A stretch of 64,000 nucleotides of DNA from CAXMST01 sp963793415 (lineage in GTDB: Bacteria > Actinomycetota > Thermoleophilia > Solirubrobacterales > 70-9), in the NCBI GenBank assembly GCA_963793415.1, contig CAWCAC010000002.1:2170001-2234000 (forward strand), in the 5' to 3' direction. Made by a program: the position numbers and the translations under genes. The notes beneath the pieces were generated by a model, which had not been told where the DNA came from, ran no database searches, and saw only the letters and a program-made list of their open reading frames with translations. Positions 35,921 to 44,773 of this stretch are shown here, piece by piece. How positions within the stretch are numbered: position 1 is the first letter of the stretch; every line of letters begins with the position of its first letter.

Positions 35921-38274
35921 GCGCCCGGCGTGACGCGGTAGGCGTCGAAGACGCCGTCGACCTGGCGCAGGCGGTTGACGGCTTGCTTGAGCTGGGTCGT
36001 GTCACCGACCTCGACCACGAACCGGTTCTGGACCATCGGGTGCTTGGTCGAGCACTTCGCCTCGAGGATGTTCAGGCCCGCCTCCGAGAAGGTCCTCGAT
36101 AGGTCTTCAAGGAGGCGGACTCGGTCCCAGGCATCGATCTCGATCTCTACCCGGTAGGACGTCTTGTTGTCGCCGTCCCAGGAGACCTCGGTGAACCGGT
36201 CCGGCGAGCGCTTCAGGGCGGCGACGTTCTTGCAGTCCTCGCGGTGGATCGTGATGCCGCGTCCGAGCGAGACGTAGCCGACGATCTCGTCGCCCGGGAC
36301 CGGGCGGCAGCACTTCGCGAGCCGGACCATGACGTCGTCGACGCCCTTGACCGAGATCCCATAGCCGCTCGCCTGCTGGGTGCGGCGCTCGCGCTCGTCT
36401 TTGCCCTCGAGCACGTCCTGCAGGCGCGACTCGGTCTCGCCTCCGGAGACGGCGTCGCCCGCCTTGAGGCGCTGCATCAGCTTGTTGGTGACGGTGCCGG
36501 TCGCGATCTTGCCCTGGCCGAGCGCGATGTAGAAGTCGTCCGCCTTGCGGAAACCCATCTCTCGAATCACGTCGACGAGCAGCGGCGAGCCCGAGATCCG
36601 CTGCGGCGGCAGGCCGCGCTTGCGCAGCGCCTCGGCCAGCTCCTCGCGGCCGTCCTTCTCGGCGTCCTCGCGGACCTCCTGCTTGAGGAAAGAGCGGATC
36701 TTGTTCCGGGCCCTGCTCGTCTTCACGAGGCTGAGCCAGTCGCGCGACGGGCCGCGCTCGCGCTTCGCAGTCAGCACCTCGACGATGTCGCCGCTCTTCA
36801 GCTGATAGTGGAGCGGCACGATCTTGCCGTTGACCTTGGCGCCGACGCAGCGGTGACCGACGTCGGTGTGCACCGCGTAGGCGAAGTCGAGCGGCGTCGA
36901 GCCGGCCGACAGGTTCTTGATCTCGCCCTTCGGCGTGAACACGAAGACCTCGTCCTCGAACAGATCGACCTTGAGCGCCTCGAGGAACTCGGAGGGATCG
37001 GTCTCGCCGTCCTCGTCGAGCAGGTGGCGCAGCCAGGTCATCTTCTGCTTCTCGTCGACCTTCTTGCCGTTGATGCCCTCCTTGTAGCCGACGTGCGCGG
37101 CGACGCCGAACTCGGCGAGCTCGTGCATCTCGCCCGTCCGGATCTGGATCTCCAGCGGCTGGCCCTGGGGCCCGATCACCGTCGTGTGCAGCGCCTGGTA
37201 CAGGTTCAGCTTCGGGGTCGCGATGAAGTCCTTGAAGCGCCCGGGCAGCGGCTTCCAGATCGCGTGGACGATGCCGACGGCGCCGTAGCAGTCTTTGACC
37301 GAGCCGACGATCACCCGCATCGCGGTCAGGTCGTAGATCTCGTTGAACTCGCGGCCCTTCTTCGTCATCTTCGAGTAGATCGAGTAGAAGTGCTTCGCGC
37401 GACCGGAGATCTGCGCGTCCTCGATCCCGACCTCGCCGAGCTCCTTGGCGAGGATCCGGCCCGCGTCGGCCACGTACTGCTCGCGCTCGACGCGCTGCTG
37501 GCTGACCAGCTTCTTGATCTCGTCGTACTTGCGCGGATGCAGGATCTGGAAGGCGAGGTCCTCGAGCTCCCACTTGATCGCGTGGATGCCGAGGCGGTGG
37601 GCGAGCGGCGCGTAGATCTCGAGCGTTTCGCGCGACTTCGAGACCTGCTTCTGCTTCGGCAGCGCGCCGAGCGTCCGCATGTTGTGGAGGCGGTCGGCGA
37701 GCTTGATCAGGATGACCCGCACGTCGCTGGCCATCGCCACCATCATCTTGCGGTAGTTCTCGGCCTGGCTCTCGTCGCGGCTCTCGAACGTGATTCCGGT
37801 CAGCTTCGTGACGCCGTCGACAAGATGGGCCACGTTCTCGCCGAAGCCCTCGGAGACCTCCTCGATCGAGGCGCTGGTGTCCTCGACGGTGTCGTGCAGC
37901 AGGGCCGCGCAGAGCGTCTCCGTGTCGAGCCTCAGGCCGGCGCAGATCTTCGCCACCTCGACCGGGTGGCTGACGAACTCCTCGCCGGAGCGGCGCTTCT
38001 GGTCGGCGTGGCGCTCGCAGGCGAAGACGAAGGCGCGCTCGACCTGGGCCCGGTCGACGAGCTGCTCGTCGGCGGTCGCGGCGTGTTCCTCGATCACCGC
38101 GAACAGGTCGCCGAGCAGCTCCCGCTCTGAATCCGACAGGTTCCTGGTGATCTCGTCGAGAGCAGCCGGGTCGTGGGGGCCTCCGTCGACGCCGACGCGG
38201 ACGTGGCCGTTGGCCTCGATCTCGATCTTGTTCTCGGCCCCCGTTTCGTCGGCGATCGGACGCCGCGCGGGCAT
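35917..38274 (-). CDS. rel: bifunctional (p)ppGpp synthetase/hydrolase, RelA/SpoT family
   Basis: 785 residues with all long-Rel domains. The HD hydrolase (about 80-230) has H103 in SHPVEVAKI and LLHDTVEDT at 126-133. The synthetase domain (about 285-400) has GRAKHFYSIYSKM and RFKD at 346-349, the R-x-K-D form typical of bifunctional enzymes. A TGS domain spans about 443-503, followed by a helical and Cys-containing region (LAKCCRPVPGDEIVGY) and a C-terminal ACT domain. It makes and degrades ppGpp in the stringent response, sensing uncharged tRNA on ribosomes. Located after recJ in the conserved secDF-relA neighbourhood. Confidence 0.96.
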   Translation of the reverse strand: MPARRPIADETGAENKIEIEANGHVRVGVDGGPHDPAALDEITRNLSDSERELLGDLFAVIEEHAATADEQLVDRAQVERAFVFACERHADQKRRSGEEFVSHPVEVAKICAGLRLDTETLCAALLHDTVEDTSASIEEVSEGFGENVAHLVDGVTKLTGITFESRDESQAENYRKMMVAMASDVRVILIKLADRLHNMRTLGALPKQKQVSKSRETLEIYAPLAHRLGIHAIKWELEDLAFQILHPRKYDEIKKLVSQQRVEREQYVADAGRILAKELGEVGIEDAQISGRAKHFYSIYSKMTKKGREFNEIYDLTAMRVIVGSVKDCYGAVGIVHAIWKPLPGRFKDFIATPKLNLYQALHTTVIGPQGQPLEIQIRTGEMHELAEFGVAAHVGYKEGINGKKVDEKQKMTWLRHLLDEDGETDPSEFLEALKVDLFEDEVFVFTPKGEIKNLSAGSTPLDFAYAVHTDVGHRCVGAKVNGKIVPLHYQLKSGDIVEVLTAKRERGPSRDWLSLVKTSRARNKIRSFLKQEVREDAEKDGREELAEALRKRGLPPQRISGSPLLVDVIREMGFRKADDFYIALGQGKIATGTVTNKLMQRLKAGDAVSGGETESRLQDVLEGKDERERRTQQASGYGISVKGVDDVMVRLAKCCRPVPGDEIVGYVSLGRGITIHREDCKNVAALKRSPDRFTEVSWDGDNKTSYRVEIEIDAWDRVRLLEDLSRTFSEAGLNILEAKCSTKHPMVQNRFVVEVGDTTQLKQAVNRLRQVDGVFDAYRVTPGA

Positions 38275-38315
38275 GCCTACGGGCGCGTCGGAGACACGCT
38301 CACGCTCAACGCCGA

Positions 38316-40922
38316 TCAGCTCGCTGTTCTGCTCCGCAGAAATCTCAGGCCCTCTTCATGTCTAGTACTCAAGGCGCGCCAGACGCCCGACCGCTCGAGT
38401 TCGGTCCTCTCCGAGGATACGACCCGGAGCGAGCGGGCGTCCGCATCCGGGCCGAGCTCGCAAAGTCCCAGCTCGACCAGGACGCGCACGCATCGCGCCG
38501 CGATCGCCGCGTCGCGCCGGTGGGTGCCGGTCCCGATCAGCAGCGCCCCGAGGGGCTCGCCGGCCACCGGGGCCGCGACCGCGCCGCGGTAGATCTCGGC
38601 CAGGGCCGGGCGTGGCTCCCAGCGCTCGGACCAGCACTGCGCGGCGACGTCGTCGCGGGCGAAGGTCTCGTGCAGCCAGCCGCCGCTACAGCCGGCGAGT
38701 GCCTGCAGCTGCTCGGCGCTGGTCGGCGGGTCGACGCAGATGGCGTGCCCGAAGCCCGTCCCGATCGTGGGATCGGCGGCGAGCGCCTCCCAGTCGACCA
38801 AGAGCAGGTCGGCGCCGCCCTCCGCCGGCGTCGCCGCAGCCGCGAGCGCGGCCTCGCTGCCGCAGCTGCCGCAGACGACCGCGTGCGTGCCGCCGAACCG
38901 GCTCGGGCCCGCGGCGAGCGCCGCCAGCCGCGAGCGCCGGCGGGCGTCGGCGGTGACGATCAGCACCCGCGAGCCGCTCGAGAGCAGCTCCCCGGCCAGC
39001 GCGACCGCCGAGCGGCCACTGCGGGAGATCACCCGGCGGCCCTCCCCCGCTCCGGTCTGCGCCGGGACGGCCGCTCCCGCCGAGGCGACATCGAGCGCGT
39101 CACCGGCGAGGGAGAAGTTCGCGTCGAAGCGCGTCCACCAGGGCTCGTCCGCGCCGACCCCGCAAGAGCAGGGGCTGGCCGGCGGCTCGCCGGCGGGCCG
39201 GCCCATCTGCCCGGGCCGGCCCTCGAGCACGGCCCGCGGCTCGACCGACCCGTTCCAGTGATTGAGCTCGAGCCGGACGGTGAAGTCGTGCGGATCGGTT
39301 GCCGCCGGCTCCAGCGACGAGGCGCCGTTGAAGACGACCGCGCCGGCCCGGTTGCGGCCGCTGGCGATCGAGAAGCGGGCGTGGCGGCCGTCCTCGCCCA
39401 TCGGCCGCACGTCCTCGGCCCGGGCCCAGGGCACGAGCAGGCGGACGGCGGGATTGCCCTCCCCGAACGGCCCCAGCGTCTCGAGCTGCTCGGCGACGCG
39501 GGTATCGAGAGCCTCGGGGCCGACGACCGCGTCGATCCGGGCCGGCGGCTTCGGCAGGCCCTCGGGCAGCTGCGTCGCCGCCGCCGCCGCGAACGCCCGC
39601 GTGAACTCATCTACCTTGGCGGCGTCGAGCTCGACGCCGGCGGCGGCCTTGTGGCCGCCAAAGCGGTCGAGCAGGGGCGCGCACTGCTCGAGCGCCGCGA
39701 GCAGATCGAAGCCGGGGATGCTGCGACCGGAGCCGCGGGCGCGCCCGTTCGGGTCGATCGAGAGCAGGATCGACGGCCTGCCGGTGCGCTCGACCATCCG
39801 CGACGCAGCGATCCCGACGACGCCCGGGTGCCAGCCCTCGCCGGCGAGCACGAGCCCGGGGGCATCCCGCAGCTTCTCGGGCAGATCGCGCAGCGCCGCC
39901 GAGGCACCCGCGTAGACATCGCGCTCGACCTCGCGGCGCTCGAGGTTGGCGGAGTCGAGCTCGGCCGCGATCTCGGAGGCGCGAGCCTCGTCGCCGGTGC
40001 TGAGCAGCTCGACGCCGGCGTCGGCCCGGTAGAGGCGGCCGGCCGCGTTGAGGCGCGGAGCGAGCCGGAAGGCGACGTCGCCCTCGTCGGCCCGCTCGGG
40101 CTCGACCTTGGCGGCGGCCATCAGCGCCCGCAGGCCCGGGCGCCGCGCCTTGCGCAGCTGCGCGAGGCCGAGCCGGGTCAGCGTCCGGTTCTCGTCGACC
40201 AGCGGCACCATGTCGGCGATCGTCGCCATCGCGACCAGGTCGAGATCGCGATCGGCGGCCACCTGTGGATCCTCGCCGCGGACGTCGCGCTCGAAGACCT
40301 CGACCAGCTTGTGGGCGACGGCGGCGCCGCAAAGGCCGGCGAACGGGTAACCGCAGACCTGGGGATGCACGATCGCGCACTCAGGCAGCTGCTCCTTCGG
40401 CGAGTGATGGTCGGTGACGATCACCTCGATCCCTGCGGCGGAGATCTCGGCCACCTCCTCGGGACTGGCGATCCCGCAGTCGGCGGTGATCAACAGGCCC
40501 GTGCCACGCTCGCTGAGCCGGCCGAGAGTCGAGGCGGAGAGGCCATAGCCGTCGGCGGAGCGATCGGGGATCAGCCAGTCGCAGTCGGCGCCGGCGCGGC
40601 GCAGCGCCGTGATCAGGATCGCCGTCGCCGACATCCCGTCGACGTCGTAGTCGCCGTGCACCGTGATCCGCGTCTCCGACTCGATCGCGAACTCGATCAG
40701 CGCGGCCGCGTCGGCGATCCCGTCGAAGCCGAGCGCGTCGTGGCGGACCTCGGCCTCGATGAAGGCCCGGGCCTGCTCCTCGGTCCGGTGGCCGCGGCGG
40801 ACGAGCGTGATCGCGACCGGCTCGGCGAGCTCGAGGCGCTCCATCAGCAGGCGCGCGTCGGCGTAGTCGTAGGGGTCGGCCTCGTAGGCGACGAGAGGTG
40901 CTGATTCGGGCGCTGCGCTCAC
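38316..40922 (-). CDS. recJ: single-stranded-DNA exonuclease RecJ with long C-terminal extension
   Basis: 868 residues from GTG 40922. DHH-phosphoesterase motifs: RITVHGDYDVDGMSATAIL (about 86-104), LLITADCGIA, VIVTDHHSPKEQLP, then MATIADMVPL, and the DHHA1 motif DRFGGHKAAAGVEL. It degrades single-stranded DNA 5' to 3' in recombination and mismatch repair. About 290 residues beyond the usual RecJ end include a Cys pair (SPCSCGVGADEPWW) and a Rossmann-like segment (GSRVLIVTADARRRSRLAAL ... LLLVDWEALAADP), a RecJ-C/helicase-like extension of unknown use. Confidence 0.94.
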   Translation of the reverse strand: MSAAPESAPLVAYEADPYDYADARLLMERLELAEPVAITLVRRGHRTEEQARAFIEAEVRHDALGFDGIADAAALIEFAIESETRITVHGDYDVDGMSATAILITALRRAGADCDWLIPDRSADGYGLSASTLGRLSERGTGLLITADCGIASPEEVAEISAAGIEVIVTDHHSPKEQLPECAIVHPQVCGYPFAGLCGAAVAHKLVEVFERDVRGEDPQVAADRDLDLVAMATIADMVPLVDENRTLTRLGLAQLRKARRPGLRALMAAAKVEPERADEGDVAFRLAPRLNAAGRLYRADAGVELLSTGDEARASEIAAELDSANLERREVERDVYAGASAALRDLPEKLRDAPGLVLAGEGWHPGVVGIAASRMVERTGRPSILLSIDPNGRARGSGRSIPGFDLLAALEQCAPLLDRFGGHKAAAGVELDAAKVDEFTRAFAAAAATQLPEGLPKPPARIDAVVGPEALDTRVAEQLETLGPFGEGNPAVRLLVPWARAEDVRPMGEDGRHARFSIASGRNRAGAVVFNGASSLEPAATDPHDFTVRLELNHWNGSVEPRAVLEGRPGQMGRPAGEPPASPCSCGVGADEPWWTRFDANFSLAGDALDVASAGAAVPAQTGAGEGRRVISRSGRSAVALAGELLSSGSRVLIVTADARRRSRLAALAAGPSRFGGTHAVVCGSCGSEAALAAAATPAEGGADLLLVDWEALAADPTIGTGFGHAICVDPPTSAEQLQALAGCSGGWLHETFARDDVAAQCWSERWEPRPALAEIYRGAVAAPVAGEPLGALLIGTGTHRRDAAIAARCVRVLVELGLCELGPDADARSLRVVSSERTELERSGVWRALSTRHEEGLRFLRSRTAS

Positions 40923-41037
40923 CCGCTAAGGCTCGCAACGAGACCCGACGGAACGCAACGACGCTTTTCCCGCCAGATGCGGGGTCGCGGGGCCGATCGG
41001 GAGGCCGAATGGGCGCGCAACAGCGCGCCGGACCCGG

Positions 41038-41313
41038 TCAGACGACCGGCGGGTGCAGCTCTTCGTCGCGCAGGCCCCAGGCGTAGACGAAGCCGAGGCC
41101 GAGCGCGCAACCGGGAAGAGCGGCCAGCAAGGTGATGAAGTCGGTGGTCCCCATCGAGTCGCCCTGGACGATCTGCCAGGCGGCGCCGGTGATCACCGCG
41201 CCAACGACGGCACCGATGAAGGCGCCGACGATCCCACCGCGGAAGTGGTCGGGGAGGAACACCGTGAAGTGCCACAGCGCCATCCCGATCGTGACCCAGA
41301 CTACTGCTGCCAT
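41038..41313 (-). CDS. small membrane protein of unknown function
   Basis: 91 residues. Two or three hydrophobic segments are visible: VVWVTIGMALWHFTVFLP, IVGAFIGAVVGAVITGAAWQIV and TLLAALPGCALGLGFVYAWGL, separated by short polar loops and ending in an acidic tail. It follows secDF by six bases behind an AGGAG site formed inside the secDF stop region, so expression with secDF is likely. No family recognised. The 115 bases after it (40923-41037) hold no clear signal. Confidence 0.7.
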   Translation of the reverse strand: MAAVVWVTIGMALWHFTVFLPDHFRGGIVGAFIGAVVGAVITGAAWQIVQGDSMGTTDFITLLAALPGCALGLGFVYAWGLRDEELHPPVV

Positions 41314-41319
41314 TGGCTC

Positions 41320-44181
41320 CTACCTCGGCCTTCCGTGCTTGCGTTGGCGGGCCGCCCGGCGCTCCTTGCGCTGGCGACGGATCTCGGCCTTGCGGTCGCG
41401 CTCGGCGATCTCCTCCGGGCTCAACGCTTCCTCGCCGGTGACCGGTTGCGGCTCAGGCTGCGGCTCGGATTCCGCAAAGTCACGATCGACGTCCGCTGCG
41501 TCCGGCTCCTGCAGGCCTGCGGAGTCAGCGTCGCCCTCGTCCTCGCCCTCGACCCGGGCGACCACGTTGTCCTCGGGGAACGGCGGCACGAAGCCCATCA
41601 TCTCCTTGATCCGCGCGGCACGGGCCCGATAGCCGGGCTCACGTTCCTTCCAGGCGATCAGAACCGGGGTCGCAATGAAGATTGACGAGTAGGTACCGGA
41701 GATCAGCCCGATCATCATCGCGAAGGCGAAGTCCTGCAGCGTCTCGCCGCCGAAGACCATGATCACGGCGATCAGGAAGACGGTCGAGAGGCCCGTGATC
41801 AGCGACCGGGTCAGGACCTCGCTGAGCGAGCGGTTCGCGATCTGGGCGAAGGTCGCGCGCGGCAAGCGCGGCACGTTCTCGCGCACCCTGTCGAAGACGA
41901 TCACGCAGTCGTACAGCGAGTAGCCGAGGATCGTCAGGAAGGCCGCGACGGTCGCGCTCGACACCTCCCGTCCCGAGAGCGCATACACGCCGCCCGTTAT
42001 GAGGATGTCGTGGAAGACGGCGATCAGCACCGGAATCGCATACTTGGCCTCGAACCTGAAGGCGACGTACGCGGAGATCAGCAGCAGCGAGAAGATGATC
42101 GCGTAGGCGGCGCTCCTCGCGACCTGGGCACCGAAGGTGGGCCCGACGGAGGTGCTGTCGAAGCCCCCGGCGGTGGCTCCGGGCTCGCCGTCCTCGATGG
42201 GCTGCTCCTGAAGCCCGAAGTCGTCGGTGAGCTGGTCCTGGATCCCGCCGACCAGCTCGGGGTCGATCGTGCCCTGGATCTGAACGACGTTCTCGCCGAA
42301 CTCCGGCTCGTCGATCTCCTGGATCTTGACCGCCTCGACGTCGTCGATCCCCGCCTCGCCGAGCGACGTTCGCACTTCCTCGACGGTGACGTCCGTGGCG
42401 ACTGCGGCCTTGATCCGCGTGCCGGACTCGAAGTCGATGCCGAAGTTGAGCCCCTGGGTCGCGAAGGCGATCGCGCCGATCGCGAGGATCGCGCCGGAGA
42501 TCGAGAAGAACCACCGGCTCATCCCCGAGAAGTCGAAGTGCCAGCGGACGCGCTGCTCCCCCGCTCCCATCAGCTTCGGGTTGGCGAGGATCCTGGTCCT
42601 CCCGAGCCCGGCGAGCACGGCCCGCGTGAAGACCACCGCCGTGAACAGCGAGACGAGCACGCCGACGCCGAGTGTGAAGGCGAAGCCCTTGACGCCGCCG
42701 GTCGCCAGCCCGAACAGCACGAACGCGGTCAGCAGCGTGATCACGTTCGCGTCGATGATCGAGCCGATGCCCTTGCGATAGCCGGCGCTGATCGCACTGA
42801 TCATCGAGTGGCCCTTGCGAGCCTCCTCCTTGATGCGCTCGAAGATGACGATGTTCGAGTCGGCCGCGACGCCGATCGTCAGGATCAGGCCCGCCACACC
42901 GGGCAGCGTCAGCGTGATCGGGATCAGCTTCATCAAGGCGAAGAAGAAGGCCGCGTAGACGAGCAAGCCGAGCGCGGCGACCACCCCGAGGAAGCGGTAG
43001 TACGCGATCAGGAACAGGATCACGAGGATCAGGCCGATGATGCCGGCCTTCAGGGCCTGGTCCAGGGCCTGCTGGCCGAGCGTCGCGGAGACCGTGCTCG
43101 AGCTGGTCAGCTGCAGATCGACCGGCAGCGCGCCGATCCGGAGGAAGTTGGCGAGGTCCTGGGCCTCGGTGATGTCGAAGCCGCCCGAGATCTGAGCGCC
43201 GGTGCGGCCGTCGATGCCCTCGGGGTTCTCGTTCGGGTCGATCACCGGTCGCGAGACCATCTCGTCGTCGAGCACGATCGCGAACGACTCGGGCTGCGGC
43301 GGGAAGTTCTCGAGGCCGCGCTCGGCGATGCCCTTCGTCACCTCCTGGAACTTCTTCTGGCCCTCGTCGGTGAAGTCGAAGGTGACGTTCGGCTCGTTCG
43401 TCTGCGGGTCGAAGTTCTGCTCCGGATTGCGGAGATCGTCGCCGCTCAACGATGGGCGGTCGCGAAGCACGAAGTAGCGGTCGACCGAGGAGGTGGCATC
43501 GGCTGTGTCGTCGCCGCTGGTGAGGTTGTCGCGGACGACGATCGTGCCGGGCTTGACCTCGAGGATCTCCTGCTGGTCCTTAGGGAGGTCCTGGGCGGCC
43601 GGATCGGCGAACAGGTCCTGCTTGTCCGACTCGGGCCCGGCGACCAACTCCTTCGTCTCCTTGTCGAACAGGTAGTAGCGGGGGCCGGTGACCGTGCAGA
43701 CCTTGTCGCAGCTCTCGGGCTGCTCGGCGGCGAGTTTGACGGCGTCGTACAGGCGCGGCGCGGTCTGCTGGTCGAGGTTCGCTGCCGAGACCCTGTCGAC
43801 GCCATCCTGGATCGGGATCACGTTCGGCTCGAGGTCGTAGAAGTAGAGCTGCGCGGTGTCACCAACCTGCTCGGCGGCGCGCGCCGCGTCCTGGACGTCG
43901 GGGAGGCTGACCTGGATCGAGGTCAGGCCGAGGCGCGAGATCTCGGGCTCGGCGACGCCGAGCGTGTCGACGCGGTCGCGGATGATCTCGATCGCCCGCT
44001 CGATGTCCTCGCCCTCCGGCTCCGGCACCTCGGGGGTCGGCTGCGCCTCGTAGACGAGCTGAGTGCCGCCGCGCAGGTCGATGCCGAGCACGGTCGGCTT
44101 GTTGATGATCACCAACGCGGACGCGAGCAGCAGCCCGAGCACGAACAGGATCACGAACAGGTTGAGACGACGAGAACCCAT
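41320..44181 (-). CDS. secDF: protein translocase SecDF fusion
   Basis: 953 residues. The SecD half (about 1-530) has an N-terminal membrane helix, GIDLRGGTQLVYEAQP, the large periplasmic P1 domain and a C-terminal six-helix block with LPGVAGLILTIGVAADSNIVIFERIKEE. The SecF half (about 560-850) has LNFGIDFESGTRIKAA, VSSATVAAFLTILGYSLYDCVIVFDRVREN and the last membrane helices. A charged tail of roughly 100 residues, acidic then strongly basic (RRQRKERRAARQRK), ends the protein. SecDF uses the proton gradient to pull preproteins through SecYEG. Fused SecDF is less common in actinobacteria than separate genes. No yajC lies next to it. Confidence 0.95.
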   Translation of the reverse strand: MGSRRLNLFVILFVLGLLLASALVIINKPTVLGIDLRGGTQLVYEAQPTPEVPEPEGEDIERAIEIIRDRVDTLGVAEPEISRLGLTSIQVSLPDVQDAARAAEQVGDTAQLYFYDLEPNVIPIQDGVDRVSAANLDQQTAPRLYDAVKLAAEQPESCDKVCTVTGPRYYLFDKETKELVAGPESDKQDLFADPAAQDLPKDQQEILEVKPGTIVVRDNLTSGDDTADATSSVDRYFVLRDRPSLSGDDLRNPEQNFDPQTNEPNVTFDFTDEGQKKFQEVTKGIAERGLENFPPQPESFAIVLDDEMVSRPVIDPNENPEGIDGRTGAQISGGFDITEAQDLANFLRIGALPVDLQLTSSSTVSATLGQQALDQALKAGIIGLILVILFLIAYYRFLGVVAALGLLVYAAFFFALMKLIPITLTLPGVAGLILTIGVAADSNIVIFERIKEEARKGHSMISAISAGYRKGIGSIIDANVITLLTAFVLFGLATGGVKGFAFTLGVGVLVSLFTAVVFTRAVLAGLGRTRILANPKLMGAGEQRVRWHFDFSGMSRWFFSISGAILAIGAIAFATQGLNFGIDFESGTRIKAAVATDVTVEEVRTSLGEAGIDDVEAVKIQEIDEPEFGENVVQIQGTIDPELVGGIQDQLTDDFGLQEQPIEDGEPGATAGGFDSTSVGPTFGAQVARSAAYAIIFSLLLISAYVAFRFEAKYAIPVLIAVFHDILITGGVYALSGREVSSATVAAFLTILGYSLYDCVIVFDRVRENVPRLPRATFAQIANRSLSEVLTRSLITGLSTVFLIAVIMVFGGETLQDFAFAMMIGLISGTYSSIFIATPVLIAWKEREPGYRARAARIKEMMGFVPPFPEDNVVARVEGEDEGDADSAGLQEPDAADVDRDFAESEPQPEPQPVTGEEALSPEEIAERDRKAEIRRQRKERRAARQRKHGRPR

Positions 44182-44196
44182 GAGACGGGCTGAGGC

Positions 44197-44682
44197 CTAC
44201 TCCGGGGTCAGCACGAGCAGCATGCCGCCGTCGTCGTCGTAGGCAGGAAAGACGTCGGCTACGGCCTTCGCAGGCAGATCGCCCTCGGCGTTGACCTCGA
44301 CCCGCTTGCCGAGCGAGCGGACGCCCCACTCGAGCGTCGTCTCGATCGGGTCGGTCTCGCCGTCGTTGTCGGTGTCGGCCTCCTCGCCACCGTCGCCGCG
44401 GTCGATCCAGGCGAGGCCGAGAACGTCCTTGACCGGACGGCCGATCACATCCTCATCGGTGAGGCCGGTGAGCTCGAAGCCGCCGCGACCGACGTCGAGG
44501 ATCCGCCCCTGTTTGTCACAGGTGAAGAAGGCGGCGTCGGGGGCCGGGTAGTAATCGTCGAGCAGTTCGAAGACGAAGCCGAAGCCGCACTTGGAGCAGC
44601 CCTTCGGGCGCGAGGTGAGACCCGCTTTTCTCTCACCGCTCTGTTCCCTGTTCCCGCAGTTCGGGCAGATGAAGAAAGGCAC
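44197..44682 (-). CDS. zinc-ribbon plus PAS-like domain protein, in the position normally held by yajC
   Basis: 161 residues from GTG 44682 (MPFFICPNCGNREQ); a longer start at GTG 44772, one base after the ruvB stop, would add 30 low-complexity residues. A zinc ribbon is formed by CPNC near residues 6-9 and CSKC near 29-32, followed by a PAS-like segment (APDAAFFTCDKQGRILDVGR, FELTGLTDEDVIGRPVKDVLG) and an acidic region. No membrane helix. It lies between ruvB and secDF with 15 bases to secDF. Function unknown; a small cytoplasmic sensor or adaptor is a guess. Confidence 0.75.
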   Translation of the reverse strand: MPFFICPNCGNREQSGERKAGLTSRPKGCSKCGFGFVFELLDDYYPAPDAAFFTCDKQGRILDVGRGGFELTGLTDEDVIGRPVKDVLGLAWIDRGDGGEEADTDNDGETDPIETTLEWGVRSLGKRVEVNAEGDLPAKAVADVFPAYDDDGGMLLVLTPE

Positions 44683-44773
44683 GGACCGAAGGCTATTGAA
44701 TCGCGTCGGCAGTCTCGCGCAGAGCCGCGCGGGCCCGGCCGGCGCGGGAGCAGCGGGGGGCGTCTGCGCCACG

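Noticed and set aside
36244..38130. 628-codon + strand frame opposite rel
   Set aside because: Shadow frame; Rel domains are continuous on the minus strand.
38358..40904. 848-codon + strand frame opposite recJ
   Set aside because: Arg/Gly/Asp-rich shadow; RecJ motifs lie on the other strand.
42010..44193. 727-codon + strand frame opposite secDF
   Set aside because: Charged shadow frame without start signal; SecDF is unmistakable on the minus strand.
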